NCBI GenBank assembly: GCA_900073065.1
Contig: FJOG01000013.1
Span: 771,227 to 835,226, forward strand
Length of the DNA stretch: 64,000 bases
Direction of reading: 5' to 3'
From: Phialocephala subalpina
Taxonomy: Eukaryota; Ascomycota; Leotiomycetes; Helotiales; Mollisiaceae
A program made the position numbers and the translations under genes. The notes under the pieces were generated by a model that saw nothing but the letters and a program-made list of their open reading frames with translations, was not told the DNA's origin and did no database searches. Position 1 is the stretch's first letter. Each line of letters starts with the position of its first letter. Below are positions 11,794-23,500 of the stretch, piece by piece.

Positions 11794-12654
11794 GAGTCGG
11801 ACGGGAGCATGATTTCATGGGATACAACGATGCATTGGGCGGCGTTTCAAGCGGCAGGCGTTTTGCCTATTGATGATTGTGGAAGGCGGATCAATGTCTG
11901 GGATGCCGGAGCACGGAGGCGTGGGATTTTGAACTTTTCAGAAGTTGGAAATAGAACAGACATGCAGATAGGAGGGTTGTATTTTTATGACTAGGCTACA
12001 TGGTGAATCATATTGCAACAGACAAACATCACAAGTGATCCCTTCTTCTTGCAATAAATGTGACGTGCCTGCTCGAGTCCACATCTCAAAATCCATTTTG
12101 ATATCACGTGGGAGGTCCTCATCCTCCTCAACCGTTGGACTAGTCCTAAGACAGATGAGCAGCTCTGAGATTGACAAGCCCCGCCGGCGATTCCGTCTCA
12201 TGTCGTCATTAAAAAGTCTCTGTTCCTGCTGAAAGGAGCTAGCATCTTCCAACCCACGAGCAAGGGTTTTGAGGCGGAAAAAGACCAGGATGGCTTGGGA
12301 CACCAGGACATGTGAAGGTCACGGTCACCACATCTGCCGGTGGTTCTTGCTCATGATGCGCTGTACAAAATCTAATTTTATATTGGGGCTCGGGCACGAG
12401 CCTCATTGCTGGAAATTACTTTTGCATGAATTTTGAGAAATGAGAGATGGAGACAGCCGATGCTTTTTGGGAAGGAGAGATGTGACTACTGTTCTTGTTC
12501 CACTTTAGCTTTCATAGAGTCATAGAGAGACCCGAAAGATGCAGGAATATGCTTGGTGTCAAACATCAAGATCTCGATCATTGTTCGACGAGATATCAGG
12601 ATTATTGAAGCCTTTTTCATGCGGTGTTTCGTTTCCTTGCTATGATTGGTTAAA
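11794..12654. other. Intergenic downstream of MID1
   Basis: No conserved frame found; scattered short ORFs only. It probably holds the MID1 3' end and the distal promoter of the forkhead gene. Confidence 0.5.
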
Positions 12655-12690
12655 ACGCGTCGAGGTTTTGTTTACCGACGCGCGACGCGA
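12655..12690. promoter_or_regulatory. Cluster of MluI cell-cycle box (MCB) motifs upstream of the forkhead gene
   Basis: A perfect ACGCGT at 12655-12660 is followed by ACGCGCG at 12678 and ACGCGA at 12685. Another perfect ACGCGT lies at 13631-13636 just before the start codon, and one at 13705-13710 inside the first codons. MBF (Mbp1/Swi6) binds ACGCGT, and yeast HCM1, the likely functional relative of this forkhead gene, is expressed around G1/S. That this cluster works as an MBF site is inference. Confidence 0.45.
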
Positions 12691-13695
12691 CCTTTTTCTC
12701 CTTAGCGCCAGCCAAGTTTCCACGACCGCTCTCACGACCTCATCCGGAACCTCGCGGGCCCAATCGTTTTCTCTCCCAGCCCAACTCCCAGGCATCAAAG
12801 ATTCAGAAAGACTGAAGTAACGAGGTTGTACTGCAGGTTGTGCTTCTGCTGGAGGGCTGAGCGTCACGCAACTCGTTGGTGGTCCTTCTTCCCCCTCATC
12901 CATACAAAGATTCAAAACGTCCGCCAGCAGCCTCTTCTGCCGGGTACTTTTGCCAACAGCCAATGCTCGAGCTGGTTTTCGTCATTCGTCGAACTAGACC
13001 GGGAACCTTTACTTGATACAGGCTGGCAGTTCGGTATCGAAAGGCCCAGTGCTGAGAGCCGGCCGATATCCTGCTTCGCGTTACGTCGTTGCTCCTCCTT
13101 GAGCAGGCTTGCTGGTGGCGCCAAGATCAATCCGGCACCCCTTCATCCTGCACTTTTGCACTTGTCCTTTCCCCGCTGTATCAGCTTTTTTGCTACTGCA
13201 CGCTCCGACAACTTTGCTTGCTTGCTGGTAGCCGTGCCGCATCTCACCTCACTCCACCTCGACCTTGCCTGTTCAGCTGCCTCCTCCCACTCTGGCAAAC
13301 TTCAACCTCAATCCGACTTCGATTCTAACAAACAGCCAGACCGTTTGTTCTCCTACCCATTTTGAGACATTTGAGCCAGTCGAGCCTCTCGCCATTATTC
13401 GCCCTTGCTTCCTTACTGACCTTCCATAAACGCGAAATCCACCGCAATCTCGCTCCACAATCCGATCGACCACCCCCAGCCAGCGCATCTGAGCATCCAC
13501 TTGGTACAGTACGCATCCCTCCCAGTACACGATCTTCATCAAAGTCTTTCACGACCTGGACGCTCTTCATAAGGCTAACACCACATGCCGCAGCCTCTAG
13601 TCACGATATCGACAATCGACAGCAACATATACGCGTAAAATCGCTGACAGCCCTATCCGACTCTACACATACCATCGCGTCGTCGACCGCTCACG
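12691..13695 (+). other. Long pyrimidine-rich 5' region of the forkhead gene
   Basis: About 1 kb with long CT-rich tracts, typical of long leaders of fungal regulatory genes. The 179-codon plus frame at 12826-13365 has a composition expected of CT-rich noncoding DNA (Ser/Phe/Leu/Pro) and no recognisable domain, so I treat it as leader. Short upstream ORFs could exist in the transcript. Confidence 0.4.
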
Positions 13696-15978
13696 ATGTC
13701 GTCGACGCGTTATTCGCAGCAGCCGCTGCAAATCTACCAAGATCCAGAATCATCCTTTGATCGAGCACCTATGCCCTCAGCACAGAATCCTAAGCCGAAG
13801 AAATTATCACCTCTGCGACCGTTGAAGAATGCTGCTTCGAGGAAGAATATCGTTTTCAACCCACCCCAGGCAGGGACCAGCAAGCAATCTCCCCTAAAGT
13901 CAGCCCACCAGACATCGAGCTCGCCATCAAGAGCACCATTTGGCACGAAGCTCAACACCATTTCGATGCCACCGCCTGGAGGACCATCGAACAATACGGA
14001 TAATCTGCAAAAGAAGCAGCCCTTGATGTCGAAGTTCAAGCCACAAAAAACTTTGTTCACAAATTTTGTGAATAACTCCTCCACTGATAAGGAGAACTAT
14101 CCACAAACTTCGACCTACTACCAACCACAATTGCCCCAATATGACGGGTTACCACAAGCAAACTTTTCACTTGAGGGTCTTTATCCACCGAAGCCAACTA
14201 CGAAGCGATTGATGGATGCTGCCCCGATACACGAATCTAGACCATTCAAGAAGACGAAGACTGAGGATATCTCTGAGCCGGAGGAGAGTGAAATCAAGGA
14301 AGTGCCACCGCCAGAGTCATTCCCACCGCTTCACGACGACGGGTCAAAACCACCACATAGTTATGCTCAGCTAATCGGCATGGCTATCTTGAGAGCGCCT
14401 AATCGACGACTTACCCTTGCACAGATCTATAAATGGATATCGGAAACATACTCACATTACTCTCTCGCCGATGCTGGATGGCAGAACAGCATTCGACATA
14501 ATCTCTCTCTGAACAAGGCTTTCGTCAAGCAGGAAAGACCAAAGGATGATCCAGGAAAGGGAAATTATTGGGCAATTATTGCTGGCATGGAGCATCAATT
14601 CATCAAGGAAAAGTCGTCACGGAAGGCTGCTGGCCCGAACGAAAATGTGCCTGTCCTCTCTACCAAGTTGATGCCCTTCAGCCAACCGGAGACGTCACAT
14701 TTCAAGCCTCTGGTACCTGCTCCTCTGGAGCTACCACCCTCGTCTCAACAGACATACTCTTTGCCAGAGCCTTCATTGCCCGCAATTCCTGAGATATCAT
14801 CCGATGCTACGATACCAGCTTCAGATGCTGTCACGGATCCGGAGAATGAAGACGAGACAGAAGAAGCACCCTCCTCACCTCTTATTCAATCATCACCACC
14901 GACGGCCATGATGAATTCGTCACCTCCTGTGTCCCGACATGCTCCTAAGCGACACGATACCCCTCCTCCAGTACCGCGTTTCCCTACATCCTCCACATCT
15001 CGGTCACGCAAACGAAAGTACTCTGCAATGGATGATAGCGGGTACTTCTCGTCCCTAGACTCATCAGCCTTGCGACCCAACCGCCTGCTCACCTCAGAAG
15101 CCGATAGACCTCGGATTAAGCGCGGGCGAGCCGAGGAGGAAATTGCTCGTCTTCGTGGTTCATCATACGATAGTCCCACTAAGAGCCGCGCTATGTTCGC
15201 TCCACCGTCTTCTTCTCCTCTGCGCATGGGCATGAGCATCAAGATGGAATCTTCTCAAATGTTGCCACCGCTTACGCCCATTGTCAAGCTGAAGGCTCCT
15301 ATGAGACCACCTCCATCAGCATCACCAAACACAAACCTTCGACAACACCGTGACAAGGTCCGAGAAATGCTTGGAGGCTCGCCTCTTCGCGGCGTCACTT
15401 GCCTTGATACCGACAATATTCTTCCGTGGAGTCCTGCCTTTCAACTCGACGACAATCCATCCATGTTCACGGACCTACATACTGACTTCGACATCTTTGC
15501 CGATTCAACTGCTGGGTTACTCTCCGTTCCTGGAAATGGCTCGCCTGAAAAGAGATCAGCAAAGAGAGCTCGTTTCGAACCTAGGGCAGCAAACCTCCTT
15601 GCAGATGTCTCTACAAGCAGTCGCTTGAACAGAAATATCACATCCACACCGCTTTTCAAGTTTACACCAAATATCAACACGCCGAAGACTGGCTCGCCAA
15701 TCAAGAGCTTTGGACTAGAATCCCCAAGCAAGCTCCTCGGTCTAGATTCGCCTTCAAAGTTCGGCAATTCCTTACTTTCTTATGATGTGTATGATTACAC
15801 AGACGACTTCTTCAACCCAGAGGTTTTCACTGAAGACGTCAGCGAAGGCTGGGATATTATGCAGGGATTTCAAAAGATCGGTTCTGGCCACACGTTGAGC
15901 GGTCAAAGCAAGAAGAAGTCGCCAAAGCCAACCTCGAGGCCTACTATGCACAGTCGAAGCTTTACATCTCGCTTTTAA
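13696..15978 (+). CDS. Forkhead transcription factor, Hcm1/Sep1-like
   Basis: Single-exon gene for a 760-residue nuclear protein. The forkhead winged helix lies at residues about 217-308: KPPHSYAQLIGMAILRAPNR, then LTLAQIYKWISETYSHY, GWQNSIRHNLSLNKAF and DDPGKGNYWAI. The recognition-helix core NSIRHNLSLN is intact. No FHA domain is present, which separates it from Fkh1/Fkh2 and favours the Hcm1/Sep1 class. The rest is low complexity, rich in Ser/Pro with many SP/TP sites (SSPLIQSSPP, SPSKLLGLDSPSKFG), suggesting CDK control. The near-repeat GLESPSKLLGLDSPSKFG sits close to the C-terminus. The ATG at 13696 follows a long leader with MCB motifs. Expected targets are cell-division and septation genes; this is inferred from class membership. 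Confidence 0.93.
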   Translation: MSSTRYSQQPLQIYQDPESSFDRAPMPSAQNPKPKKLSPLRPLKNAASRKNIVFNPPQAGTSKQSPLKSAHQTSSSPSRAPFGTKLNTISMPPPGGPSNNTDNLQKKQPLMSKFKPQKTLFTNFVNNSSTDKENYPQTSTYYQPQLPQYDGLPQANFSLEGLYPPKPTTKRLMDAAPIHESRPFKKTKTEDISEPEESEIKEVPPPESFPPLHDDGSKPPHSYAQLIGMAILRAPNRRLTLAQIYKWISETYSHYSLADAGWQNSIRHNLSLNKAFVKQERPKDDPGKGNYWAIIAGMEHQFIKEKSSRKAAGPNENVPVLSTKLMPFSQPETSHFKPLVPAPLELPPSSQQTYSLPEPSLPAIPEISSDATIPASDAVTDPENEDETEEAPSSPLIQSSPPTAMMNSSPPVSRHAPKRHDTPPPVPRFPTSSTSRSRKRKYSAMDDSGYFSSLDSSALRPNRLLTSEADRPRIKRGRAEEEIARLRGSSYDSPTKSRAMFAPPSSSPLRMGMSIKMESSQMLPPLTPIVKLKAPMRPPPSASPNTNLRQHRDKVREMLGGSPLRGVTCLDTDNILPWSPAFQLDDNPSMFTDLHTDFDIFADSTAGLLSVPGNGSPEKRSAKRARFEPRAANLLADVSTSSRLNRNITSTPLFKFTPNINTPKTGSPIKSFGLESPSKLLGLDSPSKFGNSLLSYDVYDYTDDFFNPEVFTEDVSEGWDIMQGFQKIGSGHTLSGQSKKKSPKPTSRPTMHSRSFTSRF

Positions 15979-17577
15979 ACTTGCTGCCTCCAGGTTGTGT
16001 TGGGTGTGTTGGGGATATGATGACGGATTACGAATTTCATTGCGTTAGAGTCGACTACCGAAGGGATAGAATTTGACTATGAATTATGACGATACGGCAA
16101 GAAAAGGCGCCATCTTTGGGCTTTGCATGGAAGCTGCCAAGCCATTAGCAATGAGCGAGGTAGATAGAGGAGGAATGGCCTCACGGCTTACATTACTATT
16201 TATGATAATGATGTCAAACCGACACACTGGTTTCTGTTTGTCAGAGTACATACTACGGCCAACATGGCGCTTTCTGAGTAGTTCATGTTTATGTTGGATT
16301 CTTATTTCATTGTTCTGTAGGAGTCTAGTCTTCTTATGTTGGTTATCCTATGGGATGGTAAACGGATGGGTAGCGTTCTGCTTTAGGGTATGGTTGATGT
16401 TTGAGTTTAGCACAGCGAAGCGTTGAACTTAGGATGGGAAATTGATAAGTCATTGAACTCAAGATTGTGCTTGATTCTTTGTGGTTTGAACTTTCATATT
16501 GTGATCCTTTGTCTGGAATCCAAGGTGAAACTTTTCTCTGAAGTGGTGTGTGCATTATGGACGATGCTTCCGAGTACAAGAAGTGCGAACCAGACGAAGT
16601 ACAGAATGCTGACTTATAATTCTCGTCTCCCTCTCCCTACCTAACTCGTCTATCCCCCTTTCTTTCAGTTTCGTCTAAAGAATTTAGCGAGCTAGGGCAA
16701 AAAACCGCTTGCCAGGTATCACTAACTCCGAAAACGGCAGCGAAGTTGTAAACGGCTCCCGGCACCACACGTACGATCGTAATCGTACCCGCCAGTAACC
16801 ACTCTTCAAACAATCAAACAACCAAATTCTCTTTCGGTCTCCCAAGCGCAAGCCACATTCTCCCATTTTATACCCATCTCATGTTTCGACTGGCTGGACG
16901 ACCCCTTTTCCAATTGAGACTTGAACCCCTTGCAGAAAACCCTATGCCAGCCGTGGCGCGGCCGGATTCCGGCTTTTCATTTTTGCGCCAATCTGCTACC
17001 TCATGAAAGATTCGGCGGGGTGAGGACCTGCTTATTATATTATCAGATGATTGTTCAGCTTGCTTGATGAGCTTTAGTTCAGCCTCTAGATTGTCGGGAC
17101 AAGTCTGTGCGTCCATGTGGCAGGTAGGCGATCAATAGTTCGGGACAGGGTTTTGAGGCTTCAATATCTACGGAAAGTGTGAACCTTCGTTCTGTTTTTG
17201 GGGGTGCTCCGTCCCGGTTCTGTGGACGGAAGACTCGTGATGGTGGGGGTGAGATGGGTGTTGGTGATGGAGGTGAGGGGCCTCGTCATGGTGTTGATGT
17301 TTAAGTGGCAAAAGTTGGTCGAACTGTACCCAGTGGTCAGTCCTTCCCGTCCTGATGGGTTCATGGACCCTGGTGTGAATCTTCATCAAGCTTCATTTTG
17401 GGTGGAGCGGCACGGAGCAAGGCTCGATGTGTTGGTAGATCTAAATGGGTCTGTTGATTTGTTCGGAATTTCAGAAAGCATAAGGCTTCGGGTCGGCCCA
17501 AGATGTCGGATCTCAGGTTTGTTGTTGTCGTTCTTTTCAAACTCAAGTTGTAATTTTGGCGGTTCTGCCATCTTAAG
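15979..17577. other. Intergenic between forkhead gene and multidomain pectinesterase
   Basis: 1.6 kb with no supported gene. Bases 17200-17290 are a G/T-rich stretch (GGTGATGGAGGTGAGG-like) without a clear unit. The 3' flank of the forkhead gene and the promoter of the esterase gene should lie here. Confidence 0.5.
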
Positions 17578-20500
17578 ATGAAGATCCCTACGGTACTGCT
17601 TGCTGCTTTGCAGCTTGCAAGTCATGTTGGAGCTCAAACTTCGGTCACATTGACAAACACAGTTGTTGTCTGTCCAGCTTCGTATTCGACATGCTCAACC
17701 TCGTCGTCTTCGAATCTCCCGGCCTCATCGACTTCAATTCTGACAACCTCGTCGTCAAGCATAACAGCCACAACGGCATCTTCGGGTAAGTTCTTTGAAA
17801 GTTCGGAATTATGCAGGACATCTGCTAATGCGAGTCTTGATCTAGGTACAGTCACTGTCGACCAAGCCGGTAATGCCCAATTCACAGCCATCAACCAAGC
17901 CATCTCCTACGCCCAAACATTCGCGCAGCCAACTGTTGTTGTGAAGGCTGGAATATACAATGAGGCAGTCACGGTGGTTGGCAACACGCAGGTCACGATC
18001 ATCGGGGAATCTTCCGCAGCCAATGACTACTCTCAAAACAAAGTCACCATTTCCAACTCTTCGACACCCATGACCATTGGTTCGAATAGTGTCCTTGGAA
18101 TAACATGGAGGAACATCAATTTTATCAACACAGCCACAGGGACAGCTGCAGCAGTGTCACTACGTGGTACCAAGAATGCCTTCTACAGTTGCCAATTCAT
18201 ATCCAGCGGAACGGCAGCAATCACCTCCACCCTTGGCATCGGCCTCATCGCGAACTCCTATATCGAAGGAACGGACAAGCTGTTCTACGGATATCTAGGA
18301 ATGTACGTCTATGGATCAACAATCGCTGCCACGGCAAGTTCTTCCACGATCATCTACAGTCATGGATACTCCACACCTGTGCAGTACTCCCAGACTGTAC
18401 TCGATTCTTGTAACATCATCCAAAAGTCCGGTACAACAAACACCTACGTCTACCTCGCAGGACCGAACGGCGATGGCTCTCAAGCAATCTTCAAGTCCAC
18501 CAGCATGGCAAGCTTGATTGCTCCTGGTGGTACGCGAGCAGTTGGTACGAATGGCTTCTACGGGGAATTCAATACTTCCGGTCCTGGAAGCTATGCCTAT
18601 GACTCCAAGCGAGTGGATACGTTGATGACCTCTTCGATGCTTTCAAATTGGACTATTGATTACGTGTTCGCACATTCTTTCACTGGGTATACCCAATCGT
18701 CTACTTCCTGGGTGGACTCGAGTGTCCTGAGTGCGATTTATGCTGCCAATGCTATTGCTACTAGCTCCTCAACGCCGAGCTCAAGTCAATCTTCGACTGG
18801 AACATCCTCCACAATCACAAGCAGTGTGTCCACGTCTTCGCAAGGAACGACTTCTTTGGTATCTAGCAACTCCACCGTGACGAGCTCCGCGACCGCAACC
18901 TCTTCAGCTTCTGCATCGCCTACCTGCTCTTTGCCAGCCAGTGTGCCCTCCACCGCATTTGTGGTTGGGCCATCCGGATCTTGTGCAAGCTACACAAATC
19001 TCACAGCAGCGATTGCTGCTCTGCCTGTTGATTCCACGACCCAATACATCTACGTCCTTGCTGGAACGTACACAGAGCAAATCCCAGCTTTCAGCAGATC
19101 TGGCGCAACAATATTCCGTGGAGAGTCAACAAGTTCTCTGTCACAAAGCTCCAACATTGTCACCTTACAATACTCGGGTAGTGTCCTCAGCAGCGCAGGA
19201 GGGTCTGAAGCGTATTCCGTCTTCCGCTCCACGAACTACAATGCGAAGAAGTACGCTTTCTACAACATCAACTTTGTCAATATTGCAGCAGTGACGCCGA
19301 ACTACATCGCTATTGCTATGGATATCAAGGCTCAACAGGTCGGGTTCTATTCTTGTGGTTTCAAATCTGGTCAAGGCACGTTCTTGGCTAATTATGGGAC
19401 ATTCTACCTTTCAGGATGCCGCATTGAGGGCTCGCAAGATTTTGTCTGGGGTTATGGAGCTGCTTTCATCAGCAATTCCATCATTGCATCGAACACTCCT
19501 GGCTATTCGATTGCAGCCCAGAGCTATGTCAGCACTTATCCATCTCAATTCGTCTTCGACCAGTGTGCGTTTGTACCAACAACAACGACTTCTATGAGCC
19601 AATCTACCTATCTTGGTCGCGACTACTCTGTTTCTGCACGAGTCGCTATCATCAATTCATTCCTGGACGGCCATATTAACCCTGCTGGGTGGACCATCAA
19701 GTCTTCAACAAATGTTACTTTCGCTGAGTTTAACAATTCTGGTCCAGGATATGTTCCAACTTCGAGGGTCTCCCAAGCCCAGATCTTGACAGATAATAGC
19801 GCATACTCTGCCGCGAATGTCCTTGGAGATGTGAGCTGGATCGACAGCTCTGCGGTTGTGCCATTCTCTGGATTCCCGGACTCCTTGTTCAGCGCGACTT
19901 CCAGCACCGCAACCTCGACAGCAACATCAACATCAGCTACTGCGTCCCCAACTACCACTGGTCTACCAGCTTCAAGCATTTATGTCGTGTCGCTTACGCC
20001 TAACTCAACTGAATATGGAAGTGTAGAGTCAGCTATCTCGGCTCTGCCCAACGACGGAGCCGAGAAACTCATTATCATCATGCCTGGAACCTACAACGAG
20101 CAGATCAATATCAACCGTACCGGAAAAGTGACCCTACGAGGCATGACCAATTACACGAATGACTTCTCTGGGAACCAAGTCACTATCTCGTTCAACTATG
20201 GCGTTTCTACTAGTGCTGGACAAGATGAGCTCACCCCAGTCATCAACAGTAAGAAGACCGATGGGAGCGGCTTGGCTCTTTACAATATCAACTTCGTGAA
20301 TACTTTCGCTCAAACGAAAAACTATGCTGCATTGGCGGCCGACTTCTATGGAATGAACATGGCAGCTTATGGTTGTTCGTTCATTGGTTTCCAGGACACT
20401 TTGTTGGCGAATCAAGGAACACAGCTGTTCTCGAACTGTTACATCGAAGGCTCTGTGGATTTTATTTGGGGATTCTCCAAAGCATACTTCCACCAATGCT

Positions 20501-23500
20501 ACATCGCAACCAATACAGCAGGTGCATCGATCTCTGCTCAAAGTCGATCATCTGCAACTGCTTCAGGAGGCTATGTCTTTGACGCTTGTGCCATCACTTA
20601 TACTAGCACTTATGGTTCTTCGTTTGGCCTCTCGTACCTAGGTCGTCCATACTCCAACTACTCTGTTGCAGTCTACAAGAACTCATACATCGACAAGAAC
20701 ATCAATCAGGCTGGGTGGTCTGTCTGGCAAACCTCCAATCCCCAGACGAGCAATGTGCTCTTCGGAGAGTACAACAATGTCGGTCCTTCAGCTTGGACAG
20801 CCACCACGGCAAGAGCTTCTTTCGCTACAAACCTGACAGCAACACAAGTTGCAGCATATGATCTTGGAACTTTCCTTGGAAGCACTTCATGGATTGATAC
20901 CGATGCCTACAATTTGGTACCTTCCTTCACTTTCTCTGCCAGCGGTCTCAATAGTACGACCACATCAACTTTGCCTACTTCTACGCCTTCCGCGTCAGCA
21001 AACGCCACAGCTTCACATCCCACTAGCGGTACGACACCTCCTTCAGGTGCTGTTCTTGTTTCAGTCAATAGCGCTATTGCAAACTCGTTCGCCAATCTCA
21101 CAGCTGCACTTGCATCTCTCCCCAAGGATACCACGTCTCAGACCATTTTTATATATCCTGGATCATACACAGAACAGGTCTCAGTCAGCAGAGACGGTCC
21201 AGTGAAGATCATAGGATATCAATCTGGAAGCGTTGGCAAGACCTACACCGGCAATCAAGTCACTGTAACCTATTCTCGCGGTCTGTCAGTTGTCGCCCCT
21301 ATTCCAGCAGGCCATACAGATGCCGAAACTGCTGTCATTTCCACAGCTACCAGCACTATCTCGTTTTATAACATAGACTTCATCAATACCGACAATCTGG
21401 ATGGATCCACTGCTTCATATGTCACACTCGCAGCCTCGGTTTATGGAGACCAGATTGGTTTCTACGGATGCTCCTTCATTGGCTGGCAAGATACACTCTT
21501 GACTGGGAATCCGTCTGGATATGCTTACTACGAGAGTTCGTACATAGAAGGAGCGATTGATTTTATCTGGGGATACTCTCTCTCATATTTCAAGGGATGT
21601 ACCATCGGCGCGAAGAAGTCAAAGTCCTGCATCACTGCTCAGAGCCGTGCTTCGTCTACTGCTATTGGTGGCTATGTCTTCGATCAGTGTCTTTTCACGG
21701 CAGCTCCAGATGCGACGGTCGATCTCACAGATCTCGTCTATATTGGAAGACCGTATAGCGCATACGCCAAGGTCATCGTCAAGTATTCTTACCTCGATTC
21801 GATCATTCAGCCAGCGGGATGGAAAGTTTGGTCAGCCACAGATCCTCGTACGGATTATGTTACTTTTGCTGAGTACCAGAACACCGGACCAGGCAATTGG
21901 GAGAATAACACGGCTGCACGACTGGCATTTGGTAATGCTACGCTGCTGACTTCTGACACTTACACTTTGAGCAACGTCATGGCTTCAACATCCTGGATTG
22001 ATATGACATACTGGAATTCAATTACCACTCCACAGCCAGCAGTCACAGCAACACCAAGTGCTGGGAACTCTACCAGCCCACCAGCTGGAGCCTGCATCGT
22101 TTCGAAGACTGTAATCACTGGCCAGACGACCTATTCAACTATCGCCGGATGCATCAATGCCCTTCCATCAACCGCTACTGTCGCAACGATCTTCATTTAT
22201 CCAGGAACGTACAATGAACAACTCACATTCAATCGTTCTGGAGCCACCGTCTTCCAAGGTTACGCTTCTTCGCCAAGAAATTACTCGAGCAATCAAGTCA
22301 TCATCACTAACTCTTATGGTGTCAATACGCAATCGGATGAAAGCAACTCGGACTCGGCGACGCTTTACTCCCGAGGCAAGAATGTGAAGTTTTACAACAT
22401 CAACTTCTTCAACACTTTTGGGACGGCTCAAGATTATGCTTCTCTTGCTTTTGCTATCGGGAACAATGGCAATGCTTCGTTCTACGGCTGCCAGCTTAAA
22501 GGAAATCAGGACACGTTTGATGTGAATGCTGGTAAGTGAAGAGAGCCATATTCCATGACCTCGTTGACAATCAATCTAGGTGCGAGTATCTTTGCATACA
22601 ACTCTTATATCGAGGGCAGCGTCGATTTCATCTGGGGTTCGGGCTCAATATACTTCCTCGCCTCGACCATCGCGCCAAATGAAGGTGGGGACTCGATCGC
22701 AGCCGACAAACGAGCGGCAAACACTTCACTCGGCGGCATCGTCTTCGATCAATGCACTGTTACTCCAGCTCCTGGTTCCTCGGTAGCTGCGGGATCTGTT
22801 TTCCTTGGCAGGCCTTGGAATGCGAATGCACGAGTTGCATACATCAAGACTTACCTCGACTCGTGTATCAGTGCAGCTGGATGGTCTCAATGGTCCACTA
22901 GCAGCCCGGAAACAGACGGTGTCTTCTTCGGAGAGTATCAGAATGCCGGTCCTGGAGCCGTCAGTACTTCTCGGGCGAGCTTTTCGCACCAGATGACCGA
23001 TTTAGAAGCTATTGCTTTCGAAATCGCCAATTTCTTTCCGAGCACAACTTGGATTGACTTTACTGCTCTTGCTATTTCTCCTTTCGTGGTGTCAAGCACA
23101 CCACAGACAGTCACAATTACTTCGACCATCCTACCGACTGGATCTGTGCCTGTTGTTACCCAAACAAGCACTGCATTGTCCCTATTCACTACATCGATTC
23201 CTCTGTCTATCATTACGAAGAATGAGACGGACAAGGCCTCAAGCACGATCTTTACGACAGAGTCGGATGTTTACCAGTCAGACGTTGTTACTTTCACGAC
23301 GACTTCATTCTCGACCATTATACCCGCTCCAAAGACCACCACTGTGACGATTGATGATGTTGTCTCCAGTACCCTGACTCTGCGGGGAGCTTCGAGCACT
23401 GAAGTTTTATTAAAGACATCGAAAATAACAAGAACTACTATCATCACACCTTCCCCAATAACTGTCTACCAGACAGTCGTCGTTTCAGACATCGCAGTGT

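Noticed and set aside
12826..13365. 179-codon plus-strand ORF upstream of the forkhead gene
   Set aside because: CT-rich composition gives a Ser/Leu/Phe/Pro/Cys-rich translation with no domain; it overlaps other ORFs in other frames and fits a long leader better than a gene.
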